DNA of 64,000 bases, from assembly GCF_904848585.1 (NCBI RefSeq), contig NZ_CAJHCR010000001.1:620001-684000 (forward strand), in the 5' to 3' direction. Within the stretch, counting starts at the first letter, position 1. The number at the start of each line of letters is the position of its first letter. The stretch comes from Paraburkholderia kirstenboschensis (GTDB taxonomy: Bacteria; Pseudomonadota; Gammaproteobacteria; Burkholderiales; Burkholderiaceae). A program made the position numbers and the translations under genes. The notes beneath the pieces are model-generated. The model was not told the DNA's origin. It was given only the letters and a program-made list of their open reading frames with translations, and did not search any database. Below, piece by piece: positions 55,646 through 64,000 of the stretch.

Positions 55646-56827
55646 GTGAATCCCGAATACGCAAGCAATCTCGTCAACCGGCGCGACCTTAAACCGTATC
55701 TGAACGCCGATCAATTCGAATTCCGCGATTCAGTGAATCGTGTGCTGACGCGCCACGCGTCGCCGGAATATGTCCGTCAGTGCGACGAAGAAAAGCGCTT
55801 CCCAGCGGAACTCGTAAAGGTGGCCGCGGAACAGGGCTGGTTCGGCATCACGCTGCCCGAAGAGTACGGCGGCGTCGGCGGCTATCTTGACATGGCCGCC
55901 TATCTGGAGATCGTCGCCTATCACACGATCGCGCTTGCGCGCTTCTGGAATGCGAACGTGAACATGGTGGGCGGCGCGCTGGCGCGTTTCGCGCCGGACG
56001 ATATCAAACGCGAGGTGTTGCCGAAGCTCGCTGAAGGTCGTGCCTTTCTCGCCTTCGCCCTAAGCGAAAACGGCTCCGGCTCAGACGCTGCCTCGCTGAC
56101 GACGCGCGGCGTGGCTGACGGAAACGACTTCATACTGGACGGCACCAAGATGTGGATTTCCGGCGCGATGCAGGCCGACTATATCTTGACCGCTGTGCGC
56201 ACGAATCCAGAAGCGAAGAAGCACGACGGGATCAGCCTCTTTCTGGTACCGAAGGAATCCAAGGGCCTCACGATCAATCCGATCGACCTGCTCGGCGGCC
56301 ACGCCATTCGCACCTGCGAAGTGGTGTACGACGGCGTGCGTGTTCCCAGAGAAATGATTGTGGGCGGCCTGCACGTGGGCTGGAAGAAGCTCACCACGGT
56401 GCTGTCGAAGGAGCGCATCGCTTTGTCGGCGATGTGCGTGGGCGGCGCTCAGGCTGCGATCGATCTTGCACGCTGGTATGCGAACGATCGCAAGCAGTTT
56501 GGGCAGTCGATCATCGATTTCCAGGCGGTGTCGCACTTGCTCGCCGACATGCAGACTCGCGTCGATGCTGCTCGCATGATGGCGTTTCGCGCGGCCAAAC
56601 TGCTCGACCAGGGCGAAACGTGCGACGTCGAGTCGTCACAGGCGAAGTACTTCGCGTCGGATACGTACGTGCAGGTCGCCACTGACGGCATCCAGATCAT
56701 GGGCGCCAATGGCTACTCCGCCGAATACGCGATGCAGCGCCATTACCGCGAAGCCAAGATGTTTCAGATCTTCGGCGGCACCAATCAAATCCAGCGCAAC
56801 ATCGTGGCGCGCGCGCTTAAATCGTAA
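55646..56827 (+). CDS. Acyl-CoA dehydrogenase, GTG start
   Basis: 393 residues from GTG 55646, which has AAGGAGGAG upstream. AFALSENGSGSDAASLTTRG, GTKMWISGAMQADYILTAVRT and the C-terminal FQIFGGTNQIQRNIVARAL are typical FAD acyl-CoA dehydrogenase motifs. The usual catalytic Glu of the YEG motif is Gly here (IFGG, about 377). Glu 256 in LSKERIALS matches the alternative base position known from isovaleryl- and long-chain-type enzymes. Electrons should go to the EtfBA pair encoded at the end of this operon. Acyl substrate unknown. Confidence 0.92.
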   Translation: MNPEYASNLVNRRDLKPYLNADQFEFRDSVNRVLTRHASPEYVRQCDEEKRFPAELVKVAAEQGWFGITLPEEYGGVGGYLDMAAYLEIVAYHTIALARFWNANVNMVGGALARFAPDDIKREVLPKLAEGRAFLAFALSENGSGSDAASLTTRGVADGNDFILDGTKMWISGAMQADYILTAVRTNPEAKKHDGISLFLVPKESKGLTINPIDLLGGHAIRTCEVVYDGVRVPREMIVGGLHVGWKKLTTVLSKERIALSAMCVGGAQAAIDLARWYANDRKQFGQSIIDFQAVSHLLADMQTRVDAARMMAFRAAKLLDQGETCDVESSQAKYFASDTYVQVATDGIQIMGANGYSAEYAMQRHYREAKMFQIFGGTNQIQRNIVARALKS

Positions 56828-56839
56828 GCGGAGACAGAC

Positions 56840-58618
56840 GTGACGGCAGCTCAGACATTGGAGAAACTCGGCTTTGGCGTCGACTACGCGCAAGCCGACG
56901 TAGTAGTGGTTGGCGGTGGTGGCGCGGCTTCGCGTGCAGCCGTGTCGGCGGCGCAAGCCGGTGCGAAGGTCCTCGTGCTGGCAAAGGCGCCGGTCGGGCA
57001 GGGCGGCAGCACCGTGCACGGCGCGAGCGAAATCATGAGCATGGGAGCGGCCGGCTATGGCAGCGCCGACGACAGCGCCACGGTGCATTACGAAGACACG
57101 ATGCGTCCGGCGGGCGGCTTCATCGACCGCGAGCTGGTGCGCGTGCTGGCGGAGGACGCACCGAAGCGCATTGCTGACCTGATCAGACTCGGCGTGCCGT
57201 TCGACCGCGTCAACGATGGCTATAAACTCATCCGCAGCGACTTCGGCACGTATGCGCGCGCGCTGGGCGTGAAGGGAAAAACAGGCAAAGCTTTCGTGAG
57301 CGCGCTCGCGGACGAAGCGAGGAAGCTCGGCGTAGAGACGCGTCAGCCAGCGGCGCTCATCGACCTGTTGCGTGATTCAAGTGGGCGCGTAAGCGGCGTG
57401 GTCGCGATGGATCTGGCATCGCGGCGGCTGCTGGTGGTCTCCGCGAACGCCGTTGTGCTTGGCACCGGCGGTGCGCACGGTCTGTTCTCGCAGCAAGTCT
57501 CGACAGCAGAAATGACCGGCGACGGCCAAGCCATCTGCTTCCGCCATGGCGCCGAACTTGTGAACATGGAGTTCCACCAGTTCGGACCGGCGATGGTTCA
57601 TCCTTACGTGCAACTCTTCAGCAAGTCCTGCTTCATTCTGCATCCGAAAATGCTCAATCGCGACGGTCGCGAATTCCTCGCGGATTACCTGCCGGCAGGC
57701 GTGACGCCCGAAGCCGCGATGGACGAGAAAGTGTTCCCCTTCACGATCTCGAACGAATCGCGCTACATCGATATCGCGATCGCAACGGAAATCGCTCAGG
57801 GCAGAGGTACGGAGCGCGGTGCGGTGCACTTCTCGTTCGCCGACATTCCGGACGAGCGGTTGGCGGCCACTATTCCGAACACCTTGCGCTGGATGCGCGC
57901 GAAGGGACTCGACCCGAAGCGCGATCTGCTCGACGTCGGGATTGCGTTCCAATGCCTGAACGGTGGCGTGCGGATGACGAACACCGACGCGATGTCGACC
58001 ATCGAGGGGCTATTCGTAGTGGGGGAACTCGCGGGCGGCGTGCGCGGCCCGGATCGTCCGGGAGGCAACTCGCTTGCCGAAGGTCAGGTTTTCGGTCATC
58101 GCGCAGGCGCCGGCGCGGCCGCGTTTGCGCGCGACAGCGGCGCGCCGGGGGAGCACGACGTAGCGCCGCTCGCAACGCGCCTCGGAACAGCGCTAAAACC
58201 GAATGCCTCGTTCGACGCTCAACGTATCGCCGCCGATCTGCGCGCGGCGATGCAAGCGCATTGCCTCGTCGAGAAGACGCAGAGCGGTCTGAACATCGCG
58301 TTAGCCGCCGTTCGCGAGGCGCGCGCGCAGTTCACCGCGGGTGGCGCTGCCACGCCGCCGCAAGCGATCGATGCGTTGACGATCGACAACATGGCGACCA
58401 CTGCCGAAGTTATCTTGCAGGCGTGTATCGAGCGGCGCGAGTCGCGCAGCAGCCACTACCGCACCGACTTTCCCCAGCGCGACGATGCCGGTTTCGGCCA
58501 TGCGTTGACCATCACGCGTGGTGAGGCCGACCCGTTCCGTCTCGCCTTCGGCGTGCTCGATTACCCGCGCGCGGAATTTACGAACGCATCGCATTTGCAG
58601 GCGACACATCATGGATAA
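56840..58618 (+). CDS. SdhA/fumarate-reductase-family FAD flavoprotein
   Basis: 592 residues from GTG 56840, preceded by CGGAGACAGAC. The dinucleotide fold ADVVVVGGGGAASRAAVSAAQAGAKVLVL (about 20-47), GQGGSTVHGASEIMSMG, FHQFGPAMVHPY, GLFVVGELAGGVRGPDRPGGNSLAEGQVFGHRAG and the C-terminal RRESRSSHYRTDFPQRDDAGF place it with SdhA/FrdA/L-aspartate oxidase-like proteins. No iron-sulfur or membrane subunit is nearby, so it probably works as a soluble flavoprotein. The reaction is unknown; it may reduce or oxidise a C=C bond next to a carboxylate. Confidence 0.85.
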   Translation: MTAAQTLEKLGFGVDYAQADVVVVGGGGAASRAAVSAAQAGAKVLVLAKAPVGQGGSTVHGASEIMSMGAAGYGSADDSATVHYEDTMRPAGGFIDRELVRVLAEDAPKRIADLIRLGVPFDRVNDGYKLIRSDFGTYARALGVKGKTGKAFVSALADEARKLGVETRQPAALIDLLRDSSGRVSGVVAMDLASRRLLVVSANAVVLGTGGAHGLFSQQVSTAEMTGDGQAICFRHGAELVNMEFHQFGPAMVHPYVQLFSKSCFILHPKMLNRDGREFLADYLPAGVTPEAAMDEKVFPFTISNESRYIDIAIATEIAQGRGTERGAVHFSFADIPDERLAATIPNTLRWMRAKGLDPKRDLLDVGIAFQCLNGGVRMTNTDAMSTIEGLFVVGELAGGVRGPDRPGGNSLAEGQVFGHRAGAGAAAFARDSGAPGEHDVAPLATRLGTALKPNASFDAQRIAADLRAAMQAHCLVEKTQSGLNIALAAVREARAQFTAGGAATPPQAIDALTIDNMATTAEVILQACIERRESRSSHYRTDFPQRDDAGFGHALTITRGEADPFRLAFGVLDYPRAEFTNASHLQATHHG

Positions 58619-59834
58619 GAAGCAAGTCGGCCCGTTGTCGGGCTACCGCATTCTCGATCTCACCGTCATGACCGCTGGTCCGGTCGGTACCGTGCTGCTC
58701 GCCGACCTCGGCGCGGACGTGGTCAAAGTCGAGGAGCCCATGGCGGGTGACCTCTCGCGCAAACTGGGCAATCAATTCGTCCAGGGCGAAAGCGTGCAGT
58801 TCCTCTCGCAAAACCGCAACAAGCGCAGCATCCGCCTCGACCTGAAGTCGCCGAAAGGGCGGGATGCGTTTTTGCGCATGGCGGAGCGGGCGGATGTTGT
58901 CGTCGAGAACTTTCGGCCGGGCACGGTGGATCGGCTGGGCATCGGCTACGAGGCCGTCAAGGCGCGCAATCCGAAGATCGTCTACGCCAGCGTGTCGGCG
59001 TTCGGACAAAACGGTCCCTACGCCGCATGGCCCGCGAACGATCCGATCGTGCAGGCAGTGGCCGGTCTCATGGACATGACGGGTGAAGCGGGCGGCAATC
59101 CAGTCCGGCTCGGTGCGCCGTTGCCGGACTTCGGCGCGGCGGCGCTGCTCGCGTTTGGGATTTCGGCCGCGTTGCTACATCGCGAACGGCATGGCGAAGG
59201 GCAGCGCATCGATACGTCGCTGCTCTCGGCTGCGCTTTTCAGCACCATTCCGCGCGACGGCGAGACGCTGAGAAGCGGCAAAGCGCCGGAGCGTCTCGGC
59301 AGCGGGCATCCGACGATGGTGCCGTACCGCAACTATCAGGGCTCCGACGGCCGATATTTCTTTGCGGCCTGCTTCACCGAGAAATTCTGGCAGAACCTCT
59401 GCCGCGCGCTGGGCCGCGAAGAATTGCTGAGCGATGAACGCTTCATCGGCAACACCGCGCGAACTGCGAATCGGCATGCACTCGACGTCATCCTCGAGCA
59501 GCACTTTCTGCTGCATACCGCCGAGTATTGGGTAGCGCATCTGAGCGCTGCGGACGTGCCATGCGCGGTCGTGCAGGACTATCACACTGCGCTGACGCAG
59601 GACCCGCAGATCGCGCATAACCATGCGGTTGTCGAGATCGAGCATCCGGTCGCGGGAAGGGTGACGAACATCGCGAGTCCGGTGAATTTTCACAGCAGCC
59701 CTGTCGCCTACCGCCGTCCGCCGCCTACGCTCGGACAACATACGGCCGAAGTACTTGCCGAATACGGCTTCGGCGAGGAGGAGATCGCAGCGCTGGAAGG
59801 CCGTGAACTAGCCGCTGCCGGAGCGAAGTCATGA
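58611..59834 (+). CDS. CaiB/BaiF-family CoA-transferase
   Basis: 407 residues, class III CoA-transferase. LSGYRILDLTVMTAGPVGTVLLADLGADVVKVEEP, RNKRSIRLDLKSPKGRDAF, ADVVVENFRPGTVDRLGIGYE and YASVSAFGQNGPYA are conserved. The catalytic Asp is in GLMDMTGE (about 155). It overlaps the preceding gene by eight bases. It should activate an organic acid by moving CoA from a donor such as succinyl-CoA, making substrate for the acyl-CoA dehydrogenase. Confidence 0.93.
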   Translation: MDKKQVGPLSGYRILDLTVMTAGPVGTVLLADLGADVVKVEEPMAGDLSRKLGNQFVQGESVQFLSQNRNKRSIRLDLKSPKGRDAFLRMAERADVVVENFRPGTVDRLGIGYEAVKARNPKIVYASVSAFGQNGPYAAWPANDPIVQAVAGLMDMTGEAGGNPVRLGAPLPDFGAAALLAFGISAALLHRERHGEGQRIDTSLLSAALFSTIPRDGETLRSGKAPERLGSGHPTMVPYRNYQGSDGRYFFAACFTEKFWQNLCRALGREELLSDERFIGNTARTANRHALDVILEQHFLLHTAEYWVAHLSAADVPCAVVQDYHTALTQDPQIAHNHAVVEIEHPVAGRVTNIASPVNFHSSPVAYRRPPPTLGQHTAEVLAEYGFGEEEIAALEGRELAAAGAKS

Positions 59835-61471
59835 AATCGTACACAGCGGACTATGTGATCGTCGGCGCGGGAACGGCGGGCTGCGTGCTCGCAAACCGTC
59901 TGACCGAAGATCCAACCGTCAAAGTGATTCTGGTCGAGGCCGGCGAGCGCGATCGTCACCCGTTCATCCACGTGCCGGCAGGCTTCGTGCGATTGCTCGA
60001 TCATCCCACTGTGACATGGCGCTATCGCACTGAGGCCGACGCCGGGACGAGTGGCCGTGCCATTCTATTTCCTCGCGGACGCGGGCTCGGCGGCTCCAGT
60101 GCCATTAACGGCCTGCTGTATGTGCGCCCGTTTGCGGAAGATATCGATAGCTGGGAGCGGTCGGGTGCGAATGGCTGGAACTTCGACAACTGTCTGCCGT
60201 TTTACAGCCGCTCGGAAACGTGGACCGAGGGCAGCAGCCCGCAACGAGGCACGCACGGTCCGATCCAGGTCAGCCGCGTGAAGAACCCGCCGGAGATTTG
60301 CGGTGCGGTCGTCCAGGCCGCCCAGAAGGCGGGTCTCGATTTCGTCGATGATCCGAACAGCGACACGCGCGGTCCGTCGATCTGGTACTACCAGCAAACG
60401 CGCGACGGACGTCGCCGGTCGAGCGCAGCGCGCGGTTATCTACGGCCGGCAATGGCGCGCCCGAACCTTACGGTAGTGACCGGCCTTCAGGTGTCTACGC
60501 TCGAGATGAACGGCACGCATGTGAGCGGCATCAATGGGACGACGGGCGCGGGCATTCCGGTGCAGATCCGCGCGACCCGCGAGGTGATTCTGAGCGCGGG
60601 TGTGGTCGGCACGCCGAGGCTGCTCGAAATGAGTGGCATCGGCGACAAGGCTGTGCTGGACAATGCAGGCGTTAAAACACGGATCGCGTTGCCTGGCGTG
60701 GGCAACAATTTGCAGGACCACTATGTCGTTCGGCTCGGCTATAGAGTGCGCGGTGCCGGTACGGCGAACGAGCGCGCGCACGGTCTTGCGCTCGCGCGCG
60801 AGATGATGCGCTACGTCGTGTCAGGGACCGGCGTATTGACCTATAGCGCGGCGCTCGTCGGCGGCTTTGCTCAGACGCGCCTCGCCACCCGTCCGGACGT
60901 GCAGTTCGTGATCGCGCCCGGCAGCTTTGCCGAGGGGCGGATCGGCGTGCTGGAGTCGGAGCCCGGTGTCTCGTGCGGCGTCTGGCAGATGCGCCCGGAG
61001 AGCCGTGGGCATGTGCACATCACCAGCAGCGAGATCACGGCGGCGCCGACTATTGCACCGTCATACCTGAGCAGTGAACTCGACCGCAACACGATGGTGG
61101 AAGGACTCAAGATTGGCCGGCGGATCTTCGCTCAACCCGAGGTCGCCCGTTATATCGTCGATGAAACCGTACCGGGCCGTCAGGCCGACACCGATGAAGC
61201 GCTACTGCAATACGTGCGTGACAATGGCTCGACTGTGTACCACGCGGTTGGTACCTGTCGGATGGGCGAGGACGAAATGAGCGTTGTCGATTCTGAAATG
61301 CGGGTGCGCGGAACGACAGGCCTGCGCATCGTCGACGGCTCGGTGATGCCGTCGATAACCTCGACCAACACCAATGCGACGGTGCTAATGCTGGCTGAGC
61401 GCGCGGCGGACATGATCCGTTCGCCAATGGCGGCGCACGCGTCGTCGACGTATTCGAAGGAGACGGTATGA
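59831..61471 (+). CDS. GMC-family FAD oxidoreductase (choline dehydrogenase-like)
   Basis: 546 residues. N-terminal FAD fold [43 protein letters not shown] (GMC signature 1), [17 protein letters not shown] (signature 2), and the active-site His in [10 protein letters not shown] with [17 protein letters not shown] near the end. It oxidises a primary or secondary alcohol, probably to the aldehyde used by the operon's aldehyde dehydrogenase. It overlaps both neighbours by four bases (ATGA), showing tight coupling to the CoA-transferase and etfB. Confidence 0.93.
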   Translation: MKSYTADYVIVGAGTAGCVLANRLTEDPTVKVILVEAGERDRHPFIHVPAGFVRLLDHPTVTWRYRTEADAGTSGRAILFPRGRGLGGSSAINGLLYVRPFAEDIDSWERSGANGWNFDNCLPFYSRSETWTEGSSPQRGTHGPIQVSRVKNPPEICGAVVQAAQKAGLDFVDDPNSDTRGPSIWYYQQTRDGRRRSSAARGYLRPAMARPNLTVVTGLQVSTLEMNGTHVSGINGTTGAGIPVQIRATREVILSAGVVGTPRLLEMSGIGDKAVLDNAGVKTRIALPGVGNNLQDHYVVRLGYRVRGAGTANERAHGLALAREMMRYVVSGTGVLTYSAALVGGFAQTRLATRPDVQFVIAPGSFAEGRIGVLESEPGVSCGVWQMRPESRGHVHITSSEITAAPTIAPSYLSSELDRNTMVEGLKIGRRIFAQPEVARYIVDETVPGRQADTDEALLQYVRDNGSTVYHAVGTCRMGEDEMSVVDSEMRVRGTTGLRIVDGSVMPSITSTNTNATVLMLAERAADMIRSPMAAHASSTYSKETV

Positions 61472-62217
61472 AACTGCTGGTGAGTGTCAAGCGGGTGGTC
61501 GATTACAACGTGAAGGTCCGGGTCAAGTCGGACGGCACGGGCGTCGACATTGCCAACGTGAAGATGTCGATGAATCCGTTCGACGAAATCGCGGTTGAAG
61601 AAGCAGTGCGTCTCAAAGAAGCGGGCGTGGCGACCGAAGTGATCGCGGTGTCGGCCGGTGTCACGCAATCGCAGGAAACGCTGCGCACGGCGCTTGCCAT
61701 CGGCGCGGATCGCGCGATCCTGATCGAGTCGGCGGAAGAATTGCAGCCGCTGGCGGTCGCCAAGCTGCTCAAGGCGCTCGTCGACAAGGAGCAGCCGCAA
61801 CTGGTGATTCTCGGCAAGCAGGCCATCGACGACGATTCGAACCAGACCGGTCAGATGCTTGCCGCACTGGCTGGCCTGCCGCAGGCAACGTTCGCGTCGA
61901 AGGTTGTCGTGGCCGACGGCAAGGCAACGGTTTCGCGCGAAGTGGATGGCGGTGCAGAGACGCTGTCGCTCACGCTGCCCGCGGTGGTCACCACCGACCT
62001 GCGCCTGAACGAGCCGCGCTACGTGACGCTGCCGAACATCATGAAGGCGAAGAAAAAGCCGCTCGAAACGATCAGGCCTGAAGACCTGGGCGTCGATGTC
62101 ACGCCGCGTCTGAAAACGCTGAAGGTTGTCGAGCCGCCCAAGCGCTCTGCCGGTGTGAAGGTGCCGGATGTGAAGACGCTGGTCGAGAAGCTGAAGACCG
62201 AAGCCAAGGTGCTGTGA
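61468..62217 (+). CDS. etfB: Electron transfer flavoprotein beta subunit
   Basis: 249 residues. [20 protein letters not shown], the beta-subunit signature [66 protein letters not shown], and [25 protein letters not shown] (the recognition loop with conserved Leu) are visible; it binds AMP. The ATG overlaps the GMC stop. It carries electrons from the operon's dehydrogenase(s) to ETF-QO. The presence of a dedicated EtfBA pair inside a catabolic operon is notable. Confidence 0.96.
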   Translation: MKLLVSVKRVVDYNVKVRVKSDGTGVDIANVKMSMNPFDEIAVEEAVRLKEAGVATEVIAVSAGVTQSQETLRTALAIGADRAILIESAEELQPLAVAKLLKALVDKEQPQLVILGKQAIDDDSNQTGQMLAALAGLPQATFASKVVVADGKATVSREVDGGAETLSLTLPAVVTTDLRLNEPRYVTLPNIMKAKKKPLETIRPEDLGVDVTPRLKTLKVVEPPKRSAGVKVPDVKTLVEKLKTEAKVL

Positions 62218-62239
62218 GCAGCGCACGGAGACGAATGAA

Positions 62240-63184
62240 ATGACGAATCTTGTGAATCTTGTAATAGCAGAACACGACAACGCGTCGATCAAGGCCGCGA
62301 CGCTGCATACGATTGCAGCCGCGCAGAAAGTCGGCGGCGATGTTCATGTGCTGGTCGCAGGTCAGAATGCGCAGGCTGCAGCGGATGCGGCGGCGAAGAT
62401 TGCCGGCGTTTCCAAAGTGTTGCTGGCCGACGCGCCGCAACTGGCCGCAGGGCTCGCTGAAAACATCGAAGCAACGGTGCTGAACATTGCGAAGGACTAC
62501 TCGCACATCTTCGCGCCGGCCACCGCCTACGGCAAGAACATCGCGCCGCGTATTGCCGCGAAGCTCGACGTCGCGCAGATCAGCGATATCACCGCAGTCG
62601 ATTCCGCCGACACGTTCGAGCGCCCGATCTACGCGGGTAACGCCATTGCCACGGTGCAGTCGGCTGATCCGATCAAGGTCATCACCGTACGCACGACGGG
62701 CTTCGACGCAGTTGCAGCCGAAGGCGGCAGCGCGACGGTAGAGAAGATCGAAGCCGCCGCGGACGCGGGCATCTCGCAGTTCGTCAGCCGCGAAGTGACG
62801 AAGCTGGATCGTCCTGAACTGACGTCGGCGAAGATCATCGTGTCGGGCGGGCGCGGCCTGGGCAACGGCGAGAACTACACGAAGGTTCTCGAGCCGCTGG
62901 CGGACAAGCTGAACGCGGCGCTGGGCGCATCGCGCGCGGCAGTGGACGCAGGCTTCGTGCCGAACGACTATCAGGTCGGCCAGACCGGCAAGATCGTCGC
63001 GCCGCAACTGTATGTGGCAGTAGGTATCTCAGGCGCGATCCAGCATCTCGCTGGAATGAAGGACAGCAAGGTGATCGTCGCGATCAACAAGGATCCGGAG
63101 GCGCCGATTTTCAGCGTCGCCGATTATGGTCTCGTGGGTGATCTGTTCACGGTCGTGCCTGAATTTCGCAATGCGTTGAAGTAG
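62240..63184 (+). CDS. etfA: Electron transfer flavoprotein alpha subunit
   Basis: 314 residues. An N-terminal alpha/beta domain ([28 protein letters not shown]) is followed by the FAD domain with [37 protein letters not shown] and the alpha signature [39 protein letters not shown] (quoted in part as [20 protein letters not shown]). It starts 22 bases after etfB and is the last gene of the operon. Length is standard. Confidence 0.96.
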   Translation: MTNLVNLVIAEHDNASIKAATLHTIAAAQKVGGDVHVLVAGQNAQAAADAAAKIAGVSKVLLADAPQLAAGLAENIEATVLNIAKDYSHIFAPATAYGKNIAPRIAAKLDVAQISDITAVDSADTFERPIYAGNAIATVQSADPIKVITVRTTGFDAVAAEGGSATVEKIEAAADAGISQFVSREVTKLDRPELTSAKIIVSGGRGLGNGENYTKVLEPLADKLNAALGASRAAVDAGFVPNDYQVGQTGKIVAPQLYVAVGISGAIQHLAGMKDSKVIVAINKDPEAPIFSVADYGLVGDLFTVVPEFRNALK

Positions 63185-63652
63185 CTAAGCCCTCATCTCT
63201 CACACGACGGAGGTTGCAGCCAAGTGCGCCAGTATCCGATATGCATGAATGGAACTGGCGCTTTCAAGGTATTGATATCTACAACGCTGACGCGGGCAAG
63301 CAGTTCGATGATCGGTTCACCGGACCCGACACGAAACGCGCGAGGCCCGCGAGCAGCAACAGGGTAACGCAACGGAAACGGGAAGCGGCCAACGCCCACC
63401 AAGGCCGCCACGAAGTTCAGGCGCATCGGCGCGGACATCCTTGTCCCGCTCGCAGGCGTGCCGGGCGGGTGCCTGAACCGGGCTCGCACCAATCGCAGTG
63501 CTCACCTGGCGTACAATCCTTCAGCCGTGCGGGGACGCCACGGCCATTCATAAGTGAGTCGTCAGTGGCGGGTGGCGCCGACACGTGCCTGCCAAACCGC
63601 CGTGAAAAGGCCCGGCTATTCCGGGCCCGGCAGCGCAGCGGAGAGAGAGCAC
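63185..63652. other. Intergenic region after etfA; no gene seen
   Basis: 468 bases. GCGCCAGT (63226-63233) and ACTGGCGC (63254-63261) form an inverted repeat followed by TTT, a possible terminator of the operon. GGCCCGG-CTATT-CCGGGCC (63609-63627) is a strong hairpin 25 bases before the next start, without a T-run. The frame at 63214-63840 is Arg-rich and rejected. Confidence 0.5.
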
Positions 63653-64000
63653 ATGCCCGCTCATATAACGCCCAACCAGCTCATCCAGTTCATCATTCCA
63701 GGCATTACGCTTGTCTTTTCGCTCAGCTTTGCATGTGCATGGGCGTACGACAAGCGGCTGCGGTATCCGCTCTTTCTCGCCGCATCGTTCTTTGCATTTG
63801 CTTTAGGGTCCACCGTACAGATTGCGCACTTGCCGGATGAATGGCGATCGAACGCACTCATTTCGGCGAGCTTTTACGTGGCCAGCACGCAACTGCTGGC
63901 AGAGGGCATCTTACGCAGAGCCGCGCTTCATTTTCGCGTGACAACGCATGCGTTAATTTTCACGCTCTTGATGGGAGGCATGTATTACTTCTCCTACGTA
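63653..64000 (+). CDS. Multi-span membrane protein, 5' part; possibly a diguanylate cyclase sensor
   Basis: 116 codons from ATG 63653, which follows GGAGAGAGAGCAC, to the window edge. Four hydrophobic segments are visible (LIQFIIPGITLVFSLSFACAW, YPLFLAASFFAFALGSTVQI, a third around ASFYVASTQLLAEGIL, and ALIFTLLMGGMYYFSYV). The opening ITPNQLIQF.IP.ITLVFSLSFACAWAYD resembles N-termini of Burkholderia GGDEF proteins as I remember them. No GGDEF is inside the window, so the function is tentative. Confidence 0.5.
   Translation, partial: MPAHITPNQLIQFIIPGITLVFSLSFACAWAYDKRLRYPLFLAASFFAFALGSTVQIAHLPDEWRSNALISASFYVASTQLLAEGILRRAALHFRVTTHALIFTLLMGGMYYFSYV

Noticed and set aside
63214..63840. 208-codon plus-strand frame after etfA
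   Set aside because: Arg/Pro/His-rich, no family resemblance, no convincing ribosome binding site, and it overlaps the start of the membrane protein gene in another frame.

Overview
The window is high-GC DNA from a betaproteobacterium of the Burkholderiaceae, most likely Paraburkholderia. The reasons are the protein sequences and the gene order relA - tRNA-Val - thrS - infC - rpmI - rplT - pheS - pheT - ihfA - merR - tRNA-Pro. The species cannot be fixed from the sequence alone. Almost all of it is densely coded chromosome. Two stretches look accessory: a decayed element next to tRNA-Pro (about 43.35-48.4 kb) and a catabolic island to its right (48.4-63.2 kb).

Layout. 1-4.96 kb: the start of propionyl-CoA synthetase prpE running off the left edge, an Fsr-type MFS efflux pump and a chemoreceptor. 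5.0-11.3 kb: a four-gene AaeXAB-like efflux operon (outer-membrane factor, FUSC permease, DUF1656 protein, HlyD adaptor) read leftward, with a divergent LysR regulator. 11.6-20.2 kb: single genes (a 52-residue membrane protein, phosphoesterase, FAD-linked D-2-hydroxyacid dehydrogenase, DUF2069, wrbA, YihY, DUF962, alpha/beta hydrolase, an O-acetylhomoserine sulfhydrylase-type enzyme, CBS protein). 20.4-32.4 kb: an LplT-PlsC fusion, aroC, a TPR/glycosyltransferase-like protein, ETF-ubiquinone oxidoreductase, SDR, thioesterase, PAS-LuxR regulator, a 3-oxoacid CoA-transferase pair, hydrolase and RidA. 32.4-43.35 kb: stringent response and translation genes, with two tRNAs and several terminators or attenuator-like hairpins. 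infC starts at an AUC codon.

43.35-48.4 kb is a degraded prophage or integrative element abutting tRNA-Pro. It holds an OafA-type acyltransferase, a tyrosine integrase broken by an in-frame amber codon, a DUF4224 gene, an XRE repressor, an N-terminally truncated DpdA-like (7-deazaguanine DNA modification) gene joined out of frame to frameshifted DUF5131 remnants, and two small phage-type genes.

48.4-63.2 kb encodes an apparently self-contained uptake and oxidation route. A GntR regulator, a hydroxyacid dehydrogenase and a TRAP transporter are read leftward. Divergently, one compact operon encodes aldehyde dehydrogenase, HpcH/HpaI aldolase, acyl-CoA dehydrogenase, an SdhA-like flavoprotein, a CaiB/BaiF CoA-transferase, a GMC oxidoreductase and EtfBA. 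The electron acceptor for EtfBA, ETF-QO, is also in the window at 25.2-26.8 kb. The substrate is unknown. This island is the best candidate for an undescribed pathway. The window ends in the first 116 codons of a membrane protein that may be a diguanylate cyclase.
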